Source of the DNA: Agaricus subrufescens
Taxonomy: Eukaryota > Basidiomycota > Agaricomycetes > Agaricales > Agaricaceae
Direction: 5' to 3'
Assembly: GCA_029945375.1 (NCBI GenBank)
Contig: CM057062.1
Coordinates: forward strand, 1,937,564 to 2,001,563
Length of the DNA: 64,000 nucleotides
The notes under the pieces are model-generated. The model ran no database searches, was not told the origin of the DNA, and saw nothing but the letters and a program-made list of their open reading frames with translations. The translations under genes were made by a program, and so were the position numbers. This document shows, piece after piece, positions 1-10,318 of this stretch. Each line of letters starts with the position of its first letter. The stretch's first letter is position 1.

Positions 1-1396
1 GAGAGGTCACAGGGGAGTGTAGAGACTGAAAAAGCGGCCTCCGAGGTCAGAGTTGACCCATCTAGCTCAGCAGAGTTGTTTGGATGGATTGTAGCGGTGA
101 AAAGCGTCCTCCCCTTGCAGCAGAAGGCCATAGAACGAGCAGAAATTGTGATAATAAAGTTCTTGTGCTGTGCAAGATATAGACAGGACAGCAGATTACT
201 CCGGAGAGCAGGAACATGTAAGACTCTAGTAAACTCGACCGCTCTAGCCACTTTTCCGCTCAAAACTGGCTCAAAGACCACAGACCCCACCCCAGCAGAG
301 TAAACAACTGAATTATCAGCTAAGCGGATGGGAATGCGATGGGGGGAGTAGGATTTGAACCAATGCTTGTGGGGGGTCATATGAGAAGTGGCCCCTGTAT
401 CTGCAAGCCAGTGGAAGTCAGCATCGAGCTGCAGGGGGGCAGAAAGCAAAGGGGAAGAGGTAGGGGAGGGAGCACTTGCATTTCCAGCAAATTCTCGGAC
501 TCTCTGCGCTTTTTCAGCACCAGGAGTCGAGCTAGAGCTTCCAGAAGCGGTGGGGGAGTCATTGGAGCTGTCCTGGGCCTTGTTGGCCTTGTTTCCTCGA
601 GTTCTGGGCTTCTGAGCATCCTCCTGAGTGCGTTTCTTTGCTTTTTCGAACATTCAGCAGTTAGCCACCTTGTGACCAGTCCTCCCACAGAAATTGCAGG
701 TCTCCGACATGTTTTTGAAGCCAGAACGCGCTGCTAGGGCCTGGGAGCCTCCCAAGGCGTCCTGAGCACGTTCCCTTCGCTGGATATCCTCAGTAACAAA
801 GGCCTGATGGATTGTTGTCTTGTCCAGCTTGTCCATAAGCAGGAGAGACGAAGTAAAGGCTGAAAACTCGTCCGGGAGCGCCCTAATGAGTGCCATAGAG
901 GCCAGCTCATCATCCAGCCTATCTAGAGGACCCCCCCTCCGGTCTAAGCTCCTTCAGACGACGTGAGCTCCTTCAGACGACGCTTGCAGCCCTCTACACG
1001 GTTTATAAGCGACTGAGGGACCTCTCTTCGAGCTTCACGGATGCTAAACAGCTCATCATAGGCATTGAATCGCATTCCAGCCTTCTTCTGACGATGTACA
1101 GCCTCCAGAGCAGCCCACATCTTGATTGGATCGTCCTGGATGCCTGTAAAATGCACCCTTTGGTCTTCTTCAACCATTAAGTAGAGCCAGCCAGCAGCCT
1201 TATCGAGTTTATCCTCCCAAAGTGACTGGGAAGCGAAATCCTGGGCAGTAGGGGAAGAGGGAATGGTGGGAGCACTCTGCTTGCCTGAAACAAGTCTCCA
1301 TAGGCCTGAGGCACGTAGCCAGGCCTCCATCTCGCTGGACCATGTGGCATAGTTCTCCCCGTTGAGCTTAACGAACGCTGGCAAACCCGAAGCCAT
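1..1396 (-). pseudogene. copia gag-protease, broken
   Basis: The start encodes the capsid-like Gag typical of copia elements. A zinc knuckle with the CX2CX4HX4C pattern (CNFCGRTGHKVANC) follows near residue 240, then the aspartic protease region with LADTGA near 390-440. The frame is broken between about 900 and 945 by a short tandem duplication containing AGCTCCTTCAGACGACG and by a lost stretch. A second stop replaces the tryptophan after the zinc knuckle (TGG to TGA). The rest of the polyprotein lies outside the window. No functional product is expected. Confidence 0.85.
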
Positions 1397-1518
1397 ACGA
1401 TCAAAATTGCGGGCAGGGGAAGTAAAATAGTTTGAGGGGGGAGGGAAAGGGAGAGAGTAGGTGTTGAGTTGAAGATGGTTGAAGGATGAAAAGTCAATTT
1501 GTAGGTCGTTAGAAGCTG

Positions 1519-1530
1519 GGGCCCATAACC
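1519..1530 (-). promoter_or_regulatory. primer binding site (half initiator tRNA-Met type)
   Basis: Directly next to the LTR the minus strand reads GGTTATGGGCCC, then CAGC. This is complementary to the anticodon arm of eukaryotic initiator tRNA-Met (GGGCCCATAACC, anticodon CAT), not to a tRNA 3' end. Drosophila copia is known to prime with a cleaved 5' half of initiator tRNA-Met. The same site lies beside the LTRs of C2 and C5. Confidence 0.8.
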
Positions 1531-1797
1531 TGTTGGAACGAGAACGTAGAGTTCGCAGTGGCGATCCTAACGACGCTAGTATCGAGCGGATCGGATAAGA
1601 ATTGAGCTAGTATTAGCACAGTTAATCTGTGGACAAGTATAAGAAGCTAAAGACTTCTAAGTCGTCCACAGGCAAGTTCAACATGCGCTGACTAATCTAT
1701 CACGTGAGCGGAAGCGTCCGCTTTACTCTAAGTTGAGATATACACAAAACAAATTGTCCAGTCACTCTAATAACTGAATGCTTGGGTCATTCTAACA
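1531..1797 (-). repeat. copia LTR, short form, shared by C1 and C2
   Basis: The repeat starts TGTTAGAATG and ends CCAACA when read on the minus strand. It is about 50 bp shorter than the roughly 317-bp LTRs elsewhere in the window. The missing part is one copy of an internal direct repeat (AGCTTCTTATACTTGTCCACAG-like, with its spacer), which suggests a deletion between the two repeat copies. On its right side lies the truncated reverse transcriptase region of C2; on its left side lie the primer site and gag of C1. Confidence 0.9.
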
Positions 1798-3488
1798 TCA
1801 CCACCTCTGTAGACAAGCTGGTAGTGCAGGGTGCCCTTCAAATAGCAAAGTAAATGCTTCACTGCAAGCCAGTGGGCAGGAGCTGGGTTATGATTGAATC
1901 TCCCGAGATAGGAGACAGCATAGGCAATGTCGGGACGAGTCATGGTGGCCAGATACTGCAGGGCACCTACAGCAGCAAGATAAGGAACTGATTTCATCTC
2001 AGCTTGCTCCTCGAGAGAGGGAACAATGTCAGAGAGCTCAGAGCCAGGTGCAAGTGGGGTGGAAAGGGAGTTGGAATCATCCATATGGAATCGTTCTAGC
2101 AGCTCCTTGATGTAGTGCTCTTGTGAGAGCAAAATGGTGCGCTTAGAACAGTCCTGCTTCACCTGAATACCTAGTAGCAGAGTGGTAGATCCGAGATCTC
2201 GCAGTTTGAAGTGGCTAGACAGCTCAGAGACAGCAGCAGAGACAGCAGAATTGCTTTTAGACACCAGAGTGATATCATCAATGAATACCCTCTAGGACAC
2301 TTCTGAGCTTCTTGCTCCATTGTCTGGCAGCCTGCTTAAGGCCATAGAGCAATTTTCGGAGCCTGAAGACCATATTAGGTCCCCCAGTGTGGTAGCCTTC
2401 TGGTTGTCTCATGTAGATCTCCTCTTTGAGTTCCCCATACGTAAAGGCAGAAGAGATGTCAACAGAGCACATTTTGAAGCCTTCTCTTGCAGCTAAGGCT
2501 ACAATGAGGCGCAGGGAGGCAGGGCGGAATGTAGGGGCAAAGACCTCGGTGTAATTGAATCCTGGACGCTGGGAGAAGCCCTTAGCAACAAGGCGAGCCC
2601 AGTAGCGCTCAATTGAGCCATCGGCATGCCTTTTAACCTTGAATACCCATCCAGAGTTGACTACCTTCTTTCCAGGAGGCAAATCAACGAGTTCCCAGGT
2701 CCTGTTGGCCTCCAGATTGAAAATCTCGGTGTTGCAAGTGTCCTGCCAGTGAGAGCGGTCAGGGGACTGCATAGCCAGCCTGTAGGAGCGAGGATCTGCA
2801 TTAGAAACTGCTCCAGCAAACTCTACATCACAGAAGTCACTGTCAACCAAAAAAGCGGCCTCTTCTTCCAGTTCTGGGTTGTCTCCAGGTAGGTCGATGT
2901 TTTTGACCCTCCACCACTCACCAGGGGGTCGTCTAACTCGATTGGTGCGCCTAGGGACTTGTGGAGGCTCAGCAGGCACAGGAGCAGTCGGAGGAGTGAC
3001 AGGGAGCGGTGCAGGAGGTTGTGGAGGCGTTCTAGGTGGAGAGGGAGCAACAGGAGATGCAGGAGCGATCACAGGAGGTGCAGGAGCGATCACAGGAGCT
3101 TCAGGAGCATTCTGAGGTACTTTAGGCTCTTCAGGAGGAATATCACTTGCAGGAGTCGAACTAGGCGGCGGAGACGGTGCAGGGAGAGGCCAGATACCAC
3201 CCCCTTCATCCTGGAGAGGTGGGAAGTCGAAATGCGACGAGGGGAGCGCTGGAGAGGGCTCTGAAGCGATAGGAGTCTCAGGAGAGCTGGGAGGGCCAGC
3301 AAATGAAGGGATAGCGTCGAGTTGGGCTCTAGAAGTGCCAGGGAAGTACCTTTCATCGAATTCAGCCCTTTCAGAGATGATTGAACGCTTGGTGACTGGG
3401 TTATAGAACTTCCAGCCCTTGTAGCCAGTAGGATAGCCTATGAAAACGCATTTTTCATAGTGAGGCTGAAGAGAATTGCGTTTATCTC
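1798..3488 (-). pseudogene. copia C2 linker and reverse transcriptase, broken
   Basis: On the minus strand this begins after the integrase and holds the proline-rich linker (repeats of the type APPVIAPASPV), then the reverse transcriptase with GWVFKVKRHADGSIERYWAR, VDISSAFTYGELKEEIYM and LLYGLKQAARQW. A deletion joins LEGI directly to the DDITLV stretch, removing part of the catalytic FIDD region and shifting the frame. Downstream motifs continue to LVYRGGD, after which the element is truncated into an LTR. It is clearly related to the same region in C3, C7 and C8. Confidence 0.9.
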
Positions 3489-5671
3489 TTTTTTTTTTTT
3501 GTAATCAGTGGGATTTATTTCAAAATCGACCTCGTACATGGGATGCCATAACGCGTATCCCCGCCTTTCAACCCTCGGCAGCGTACATTAAGCTCCAGAC
3601 AACATGCACTAACCTGTGTTCTCGTATCCGCGCGACTAGGTCAAGCGCTCGACATTAAAAAACAAAACAATCAGACCAGTAGAAAATAAAACTACATAAA
3701 GGCCGTCACAGTGCATAGAAAAGAAAACGATCGAGCCTACGCTTTAGGAACGAGGAAACTGACGATGAAGCCAGTTCCTATCAAAACGATTGCGCCAGAA
3801 CGGACAAGAGCAGTCCGTAGCGGCATGATTAGTCTTTGCACGCTTGGAAGCAATGCAATTGATGCACTTCTTTTGATCAACGAGTTTGTCGCCGACCATT
3901 AAATGATGGTTGGCCTCAAGATGAGGCCCCCCGCGTAGGGGACAGCGCACACCTTGACGGCGGCACTGGTTGGCATGATGGCCCCATCGCTGACAGCGAG
4001 TACAGCAGACGGAACCGGAATGTGGCTTAGCGCCTTGAATGCGGCAGTTCACCCCGGAGACCGAGATGACTGAGCCAATGAGGTCGCGAGCATTAGAGCC
4101 CGCTGTGGAATCATGGATGTCGACCCATGCAACGCATGAGTCAGCTTTAGGAGAAGTCCGCATGAGACGGACTTGATTGCGGATGAGTGGGCCGAGGCGG
4201 GCCGTGGTGGAATGCGAGATTGCTGTAAGCAAGAAACCTCGAGTGGCATTGACCCAATCGGTGTGTGGCAGGGTCGGGGAGATGGGAATGTCGACGATCT
4301 TGAGGTAGCTCGTTGACGTGGCTTTGTCGGATTGGATAACCGCATCTGGTGATCCAGTAGGGATAAGGCGACGAATGTGTTTGAGCACAAACGCTGTCTC
4401 GGAGGCGGTGGGGACGATGTCGGTGGAGAGGAAAATCTTGTTTCCGACACCCGATTCAGAATGAATGATCGATAACTTGGAAGAACCAAGATCCGACTGG
4501 ATAAGCTGATTGACCTTATTGATAAGGCCCGGAGTAAAGTTGCGGACAGAAATAGAAGATCCGGCCGGTGGAGTAATGGTGATACCACGGCGCGAAGTGC
4601 CGTGGACAGTGTGTCGAGCACGCTTCGGCTTCGTTCCCCGAGGTGGAGCCCGAGGCGCAGCAGGAGCGCGCAATACTGGTGGTGCCGCCTTAGGTTTGGC
4701 AGGCTTGGAGAGGACAGGGACCTCAGAAGACACTGGTGCTTCAACGACCTCCATTGCTGGAGGCGGGGCACTTGGTGCAACTGGGGTAGTCGGCGGAGCT
4801 GGCGTAGCGGTCCCAGAGCGGGGCTTCTTACGAGGGGGAGATGCATCACCGGGGGTAACGATCTTGAGTTTCTTCTCAGGCGGTTGTGCCCTAAGAATAA
4901 GTCGGTCTATCCCCGCAGACATAGACATGCCGTTAGAGAGGACCGTGCGTTTGTGCTCGCCATGCTGAACAGCGACGAGCAAAGAATTGAGAGCTTCAAA
5001 GGCGAAGTAGCCCATGAACTCCCTGTCTTTGTAAATCTCCCTATTGTTAGAGAGCCAGAAGAGCACATCTGCTGGGCCAATGGCTGGTGGAGGTGCGGGG
5101 GCCGGGGTGGGGACCGGGGTAGCTGAGCGCACTGTCTGCTGCTCCAAGCTAGATTCTTCGTCCCAGTTCTCCGGGGGAGCCGTAGAGGATGGGGAAGGAG
5201 GGGGAGGAGGCGCAGCTGCACTGGATGATCCAGATACAGCTGGTTGGACAGGGAGGGAGGGGAATGGCTGGCGCACGTCAAATCCCATCGATTGGGCAAT
5301 GGAGTGGGCCTCGGCCCAGTCCTTGATTTCTTCGAAGAGTTTGTTGTCTAGATATTCGGCAAACTCGGGATAGACCTTGAGGACACTCTCCTTCGGAAGG
5401 TGAGGGGGAGCAGTGACTTGTGAGAAGGGGTTCGACCCGAACGTGATCTTGGCGGGATTGGGAGTGCCTGCTGGGAGGCGGGGGTTTTTAGAATGCATGA
5501 GAGCTTTGGCATGATCCCAAATCTCTTGCGGCACATTGCTGGAACTCAACGACTGTCGAGCAGGCTGTTTCGAACACTTAGGAGGCATATCGATGGCTTG
5601 AAAACTACTTCTAGGCTCTAGCACTGAGGCTTCCAAAAGAGGAAGGTAGTGGTAAGAGGTCAAGAAGTGAT
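3489..5671 (-). mobile_element. ORF1-only LINE relative H1 (half-LINE)
   Basis: A 2.2-kb insertion in copia C2, flanked by the 16-bp duplication GAATTGC[G/A]TTTATCTC (3,473-3,488 and 5,672-5,687). On the minus strand it starts with the family 5' box (CTTCTTGACCTCTTACCACT), encodes one ORF1-type protein, and ends in a 3' UTR with the conserved GACCTAGTCGCGCGGATACG box, TGAAATAAATCCCACTGATTAC and poly(A). There is no endonuclease or reverse transcriptase. Its 3' end is the closest of the short elements to that of L1. Confidence 0.88.
3744..5588 (-). CDS. ORF1-type gag-like zinc-knuckle protein of H1
   Basis: Predicted to be a nucleic-acid-binding protein of about 614 residues, like ORF1p of Tad1/I-type LINEs. 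I take the ATG giving MPPKCSKQ because upstream sequence in this frame is copia integrase. The N-terminal 380 residues are proline/alanine-rich and low in complexity. A conserved globular part follows from about residue 400 (KRARHTVHGTSRRGITITPP), then CTRCQRWGHHANQC (CX2CX4HX4C) and a tail with CPFW and RNWLHRQFPRS. The second knuckle reads CPLRGGPH instead of CPHCGGPH, so one zinc ligand is lost. The frame is uninterrupted. Its role in transposition is inferred from family position. Confidence 0.8.
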   Translation of the reverse strand: MPPKCSKQPARQSLSSSNVPQEIWDHAKALMHSKNPRLPAGTPNPAKITFGSNPFSQVTAPPHLPKESVLKVYPEFAEYLDNKLFEEIKDWAEAHSIAQSMGFDVRQPFPSLPVQPAVSGSSSAAAPPPPPSPSSTAPPENWDEESSLEQQTVRSATPVPTPAPAPPPAIGPADVLFWLSNNREIYKDREFMGYFAFEALNSLLVAVQHGEHKRTVLSNGMSMSAGIDRLILRAQPPEKKLKIVTPGDASPPRKKPRSGTATPAPPTTPVAPSAPPPAMEVVEAPVSSEVPVLSKPAKPKAAPPVLRAPAAPRAPPRGTKPKRARHTVHGTSRRGITITPPAGSSISVRNFTPGLINKVNQLIQSDLGSSKLSIIHSESGVGNKIFLSTDIVPTASETAFVLKHIRRLIPTGSPDAVIQSDKATSTSYLKIVDIPISPTLPHTDWVNATRGFLLTAISHSTTARLGPLIRNQVRLMRTSPKADSCVAWVDIHDSTAGSNARDLIGSVISVSGVNCRIQGAKPHSGSVCCTRCQRWGHHANQCRRQGVRCPLRGGPHLEANHHLMVGDKLVDQKKCINCIASKRAKTNHAATDCSCPFWRNRFDRNWLHRQFPRS

Positions 5672-5687
5672 GAATTGCATTTATCTC

Positions 5688-7786
5688 GCTGTATATGCAC
5701 ATAGGCAGTGCACCCCCATACTCGGAGGTGGGAGACATTGGGTTTTCGCTTATAGAACGCTTGGAAGGGTGTAGAACCAGGGAGAGACGATGTAGGAAGC
5801 CTATTCCATACATGCACCATAGAAGAGATGCATTCACCCCAGAAACTCGGAGGCAATTTCGACTCAGAGAGCATTGCAGTGATCCTTTCCCCCATAGTTC
5901 TGTTAGCCCTTTCAGCTAGACCGTTCTGCAGAGGCCTGTTGCGAGTAGAATGCCTCCTGTCGATGCCACACCGCTCCGTGAAGGCTAGGAAGGCTTTAGA
6001 CATGTATTCACCGCCTTTATCGTCCTGTAGAGCGTGCATTTTCACTCCTAGTTGGTTTTCAGCCCAAGATTTGTAGATTTTGAACGCTTCAAAGGCCTCT
6101 GACTTGCTTTTCAGCAGATATACAGCCCGGAAACGCGTTGCATCGTCTATAAACGTGATCCAGTACTTGTAGCCTGAGTGGGAAGCAACTGGGAGCGGTC
6201 CATGAAGGTCTGAGTGCACCAGCTCGAGTGGAGATCGATTATGGCTGGTAGAGGAGGGGAAAGGAAGCGAATGCATCTTGCCAGCAAGGCAGGGCTCACA
6301 AATGGGGTCAGGGGACGCTTTAGAGTCGAGTTTGAGGCCTGTAACAAGCTCCTTGTTCACCATAGACCTCACATCAGCATAATTATGGTGAATAAAGCGA
6401 CGATGCCATAGGGAGAGGTCACAGGGGAGTGTAGAGACTGAAAAAGCGGCCTCCGAGGTCAGAGTTGAGCCATCTAGCTCAGCAGAGTTGTTAGGGTGGA
6501 TTGTAGCGGTGAAAAGCGTTGTTCCCTTGCAGCAGAAGGCCATAGAGCAAGCAGAAATGGTGATGATGAAATTCTTGTGCTGTGCAAGGTATAGACAAGA
6601 CAGCAAGTTGCTCCGGAGAGCAGGAACATGCAAAACTCTAGTAAACTCGACCGCTCTAGCCACTTTTCCGCTCAAAACTGGCTCAAAGACCACAGACCCC
6701 ACCCCAGCAGAGTAGACAACTGAATTATCAGCCAAGCGAATGGGAATGTGATGGGGGGAGTAGGTTTTAAACCAATGCTTGTGGGGGGTCATATGAGAAG
6801 TGGCCCCTGTATCTGCAAGCCAGTGGAAGTCAGCATCGAGCTGCAGGGGGGGAGAGAGCGAAGGGGAAGAGGTAGGGGAGGGAGCACTTGCATTTCCAGC
6901 AAATTCTCGCACTCTCTGCGCTTTTTCGGCACCAGGAGTCGAGCTAGAGCTTCCGGAAGCGGTGGGGGAGTCATTGGAGCTGTCCTGGGCCTTGTTGGCC
7001 TTGTTTCCTCGAGTTCTGGGCTTCTGAGCGTCCTCCTGAGCGCGTTTCTTCGCCTTTTCGAACGTCCAGCAGTTAGCCACCTTGTGACCAGTTCTCCCAC
7101 AGAAATCGCAGGTCTCCGACGCGTTTTTGAAGCCAGAACGCGCTGCCAGGGCCTGGGAGCCTCCCAAGGCGTCCTGAGCACGTTTCCTTCGCTGGATATC
7201 CTCTGTAACGAAGGCCTGATGGATGGTAGTCTTATCCAGCTTGTCCATAAGCAAAGGAGACGATGTGAAGGCAGAAAACTCGTCCGGGAGCGCCCTAATG
7301 AGTGCCATAGAGGCCAGCTCATCATCCAGCTGCTCTAAAGTGAATTTCTCCGGTCTGAGCTCCTTTAGACGACGTTTGCAGCCCTCTACACGGTTTATAA
7401 GCGACTGGAGGGACTCCTCCTCGAGTTTACGGATGCTAAACAGCTCATCATAGGCATTGAATCGCATTCCAGCCTTTTTCTGACAATGTACAGCCTCCAG
7501 AGCAGCCCACATCTTGATTGGATCGTCCTGGATGCCTGCAAAATGCACCCTTTGGTCTTCTTCAACCATAAGACAGAGCCAGCCAGCAGCCTTGGAGTTT
7601 ATCCTCCCAGAGTGACTGGGAAGCGAAATCCTGGGGAGTAGGGGAAGAGGGAATGGAAGGAGCACTTTGCTTGCCTGAAACAAGTCTCCATAGGCCAGAG
7701 GCTCGTAGCCAGGCCTCCATCTCGCCGGACCACGTGGCATAGTTCTCCCCATTGAGCTTGACGAACGCTGGCGAACCCGAAGCCAT
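5688..7786 (-). pseudogene. copia C2 gag, protease and integrase, broken
   Basis: From the right: Gag start MASGSPAFVKLNGENYATWS, a frame break near 7,592 where other copies read LDKAAGWL, then one long open stretch. This holds the zinc knuckle CDFCGRTGHKVANC, protease LADTGATSHMT, and the GAG-pre-integrase zinc region (HRRFIHHNYAD...CEPCLAGK). The integrase core shows D (HSDLHGP), D (DDKGGEYM) and E (GLAERANRTMGE). It ends at the insertion of H1, so integrase is cut off from reverse transcriptase. Outside the frame break it is among the better kept copies. Confidence 0.9.
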
Positions 7787-7919
7787 AGGAGCGAAAATGA
7801 GAGCAGGGGAAGCGAAATAGATTGAGGGAGGAGGAAAGGGAGAGAGTAGGAGTTGAGTTGATGATGGTTGAAGAATGAAAAATTGATTTGTAGGTCGTTA
7901 GAAGCTGGGGCCCATAACC

Positions 7920-8236
7920 TGTTGGAACGAGAACGTAGAGTTTGCAGTGGCAATCCTAATGACGCTAGTATCAAGCAGATCGGATAAGAAATGAGCTAGT
8001 ATTAGCACAGTTAATCTGTGGACAAGTATAAGAAGCTTTAACAACAATACAAAGAGATTGCTCACCTGTGGACAAGTATAAGAAGCTAAAGACTTCTAAG
8101 TCGTCCACAGGCAAGTTCAACATGCGCTGACTAATCTATCACGTGAGCGGAACCGTCCGCTATACTCTAAGTCGAGATATACACAAAACAAATTGTCCAG
8201 TCATTCTAAAAGCTGAATGCTTGGGGCATTCTAACA
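7920..8236 (-). repeat. 5' LTR of copia C2
   Basis: A full-length copia LTR of 317 bp, TGTTAGAATG to CCAACA on the minus strand. It contains both copies of the internal AGCTTCTTATACTTGTCCACAG repeat and the CTGTGGAC/GTCCACAG inverted pair. The primer site GGTTATGGGCCCC lies immediately after it at 7,908-7,919. On its outer side it joins, seven bases later, to the 5'-truncated body of C3 in the opposite orientation. Confidence 0.92.
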
Positions 8237-8243
8237 CATCCAT

Positions 8244-8713
8244 TTTTTTTTTTTGTATCAACGGCACCTCTCGGTGGACCTTTATTCACAAGTAGCTATA
8301 GGACATCCAGGTAGATAATCTGGGCACACTACAAGGAAACGGATGCCATGACGCGTATCCAAAAGAGAAAGAACATTAAGCCCCGAACAACAAAGTTAAA
8401 CGTATCCGGCGGAAAGATCATCGCCTCGAGGAGAGAAAAGAAAAGAAATCATAAAGGAAAAAGAAATGATAAGTCCATACATGATAAGGTGGGCGAAACG
8501 AACAATAGCTCAGCAAACACATACCACCCACATACGAACCTGGATACAGCCCCGATTTTCTGTCGAGCCGGTTTACGATCGCGGACGAGATAGTGAAGGG
8601 AAAATGATGGGTACCGAACAACGCGCGCTCCCGAAATAAGGCATGACTCCTACTACTTCTTGGATGGGAACTGGCGGCGTAGCCAATCCCGATCGAAGCA
8701 ATTATTCCAGTTT
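8244..8713 (-). mobile_element. 5'-truncated half-LINE H2
   Basis: A 470-bp 3' fragment, poly(T) on the plus strand, flanked by TAACACATCCAT at 8,232-8,243 and 8,714-8,725. It keeps only the last codons of ORF1 (FDRDWLRRQFPSKK then TAG at 8,655-8,653) plus the 3' UTR, with AATAAAGGTCCACCGAGAGG and a TTGATACAAAA end. The 3' UTR nearly matches those of H5, H7 and H11. The duplication shows it inserted exactly at the C2 LTR/C3 junction after that junction formed. Confidence 0.88.
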
Positions 8714-8725
8714 TAACACATCCAT

Positions 8726-8999
8726 CCCAACAACTCTGCTGAGCTAGATGGCTCAACTCTGACCTTGGAGGCCGCTTTTTCGGTCTCTACACTCCCCTGT
8801 GACCTCTCCCTATGGCATCGTCGCTTTATTCACCACAATTATGCTGATGTGAGGTCTATGGTGAACAAGGAGCTTGTTACAGGCCTTAAAATCGACTCTA
8901 AAGCGTCCCCTGACCCCATATGTGAGCCCTGCCTTGCTGGGAAGATGCATTCACTTCCTTTCCCCTCCTCTACCAGCCATAATCGATCCCCACTCGAGC
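8726..8999 (+). pseudogene. copia C3 pre-integrase zinc region fragment
   Basis: Encodes the end of the protease spacer and the HHCC-type zinc region of copia integrase: LWHRRFIHHNYADVRSMVNKE and CEPCLAGKMHS. It is cut after SHNRSPLE by the insertion of S1, and the integrase core resumes past S1. The first seven bases of this fragment lie on the other side of H2. Confidence 0.88.
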
Positions 9000-10318
9000 C
9001 ATTCCCTTCTTGACCTCTAACCACCACCTTCCCTTTTGGGATAGGTGGGGCGTCCGCCTTAGTAGCTGGGGTGCCACTCCCTGGCGAAATCGGACGAGGA
9101 GCTGAGTAGGCGGGGTGTTACTCCCTGCTGAAATCCCAGAGCTCACGTTGAATAGCACGGCTGTCTTTTGTGCTATCGTTTGGATGTCGAGGCGGCCACC
9201 GTTGGGCAGACTGGGGTATGTTACTCCCCTACTGCTTGACCCCCCGGGACGAAAACCCTTCGTTCCACCCTCGCGCCCATCGCTTTCGCGGGCGCACCCC
9301 CTCGTCTAGACTGGCCAAAGCCCTCTGGACACCACCGCGTCGGCGCCGCTCACAGCGCCCACTTTCCCTTCCTTCAACAGACGTCGGATGCGACCACGTC
9401 CAATTCTTGCCGTCCCACCCCATCGGACGGTCCGATCCTCTCCCGCACTGGGCTGCGGTGTCTTCAAGAGACCCTCCCATCGTGCACCATTTTTCAGCGG
9501 CATCGCGCTGCTCGATCCCCCCCGGTCGTCACCTCTCTGGCGGCCACCACCTTGCTGCGCACTTGTGCGTGGCTCCCCTCCCCTCTTCCCGGCCGGATCC
9601 TACCCTGGGTCTGGCCACCATTGGCTAGCTATTTTTGGCTGGCACCGAGTAGTTGCGTTACTTTGTGACGTGACCTCACGCTCCGGGTCTACTGGCCCAC
9701 CACTTGGAGAGCCCAATTCCCCCCGGCTTTTCCGTTCTGTCTCTGACCGGCCCCGGCGACTCTAGAAGCCGGCTCACACCATTCGTTCCAGGCACTCAGC
9801 TGCCCCGACACTCCTTCCTCCCGCCTTCGGGCATCATTGTTCCGCTGCTCATCGTCAAAGCGGCGTCCACCGCCCTCCCAAGGGCATCTCCGTAGGTGAC
9901 GCCTTTTGCGGCCTACATCATCAGCGTCGATTCCGATTGGCGCACCGCTGGTCACCATGCCGGCTTTCCGGGCTCGTATCTTGGGTGGCATGTGGCTGAA
10001 ATAGTCCCTCACTCACTGTATGCGGGTCCACCATTACGCTAGGGCTTGAGCATTGCGCTCGCCCGACTGCGACCTCGCCTGTGGATAAAATTTAGAAAAT
10101 GTAGGTGTATATAAAAAGCGATTATTCTTCGAGCGCTTGACCTAGTCGCGCGGATACATTTCTTTCCCTCCTAGCCTTAGGCTGAAGAGGTATGGGTCTG
10201 GGGGCCCCTATAAGGCAACGCGTTATGGCAGCCATTTCGTAGTGGTATGGTACTTACGATCCATTTGTATTCGAGAGCCACTGTGAATAAAGGTCGACCG
10301 GGAGGTCCCATTGATTAC

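Larger units (their letters stand above)
1..1797 (-). mobile_element. Ty1/copia element C1, 5' part with LTR
   Basis: This is the 5' end of a minus-strand copia retrotransposon that runs off the left window edge: 5' LTR, primer site, gag and the start of protease. Gag begins in the motif MASGLPAFVKLNGENYATWS, and the same start is seen in three other copia copies in this window. Reverse transcriptase and the 3' LTR are not in the window as part of this copy. The LTR is also contiguous with the end of copia C2, so C1 and C2 look like tandem elements sharing one LTR. Element identity is secure; the relation to C2 is inferred. Confidence 0.9.
1798..8236 (-). mobile_element. Ty1/copia element C2, split by H1
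   Basis: This minus-strand copia copy reads, from right to left: 5' LTR, initiator-tRNA primer site, gag, protease, integrase, linker and most of reverse transcriptase. It stops abruptly in the RNase H region and joins directly to the LTR at 1,531-1,797, so the RNase H end and polypurine tract are deleted. H1 is inserted in the integrase/linker region. About 80 nt around the FIDD active site of the reverse transcriptase are also missing. Confidence 0.9.

Noticed and set aside
1500..1530. Possible tRNA-Met gene near the copia LTR
   Set aside because: Only the anticodon arm complement is present, always directly next to an LTR; it is the primer site.
3040..3110. Short direct repeats in the copia linker as a CRISPR-like array
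   Set aside because: They encode the repeated APASPV protein motif and lack unique spacers of regular length.
5589..5837. Upstream extension of the H1 ORF1 frame
   Set aside because: The extra residues are copia integrase sequence from the flank; it starts at a non-ATG codon. The real start is MPPKC.
9170..9765. Overlapping plus-strand open frames inside S1
   Set aside because: They overlap in several frames, have Arg/Pro/Ser-rich composition expected of GC-rich noncoding DNA, and show no domain. I treat S1 as ORF-less.
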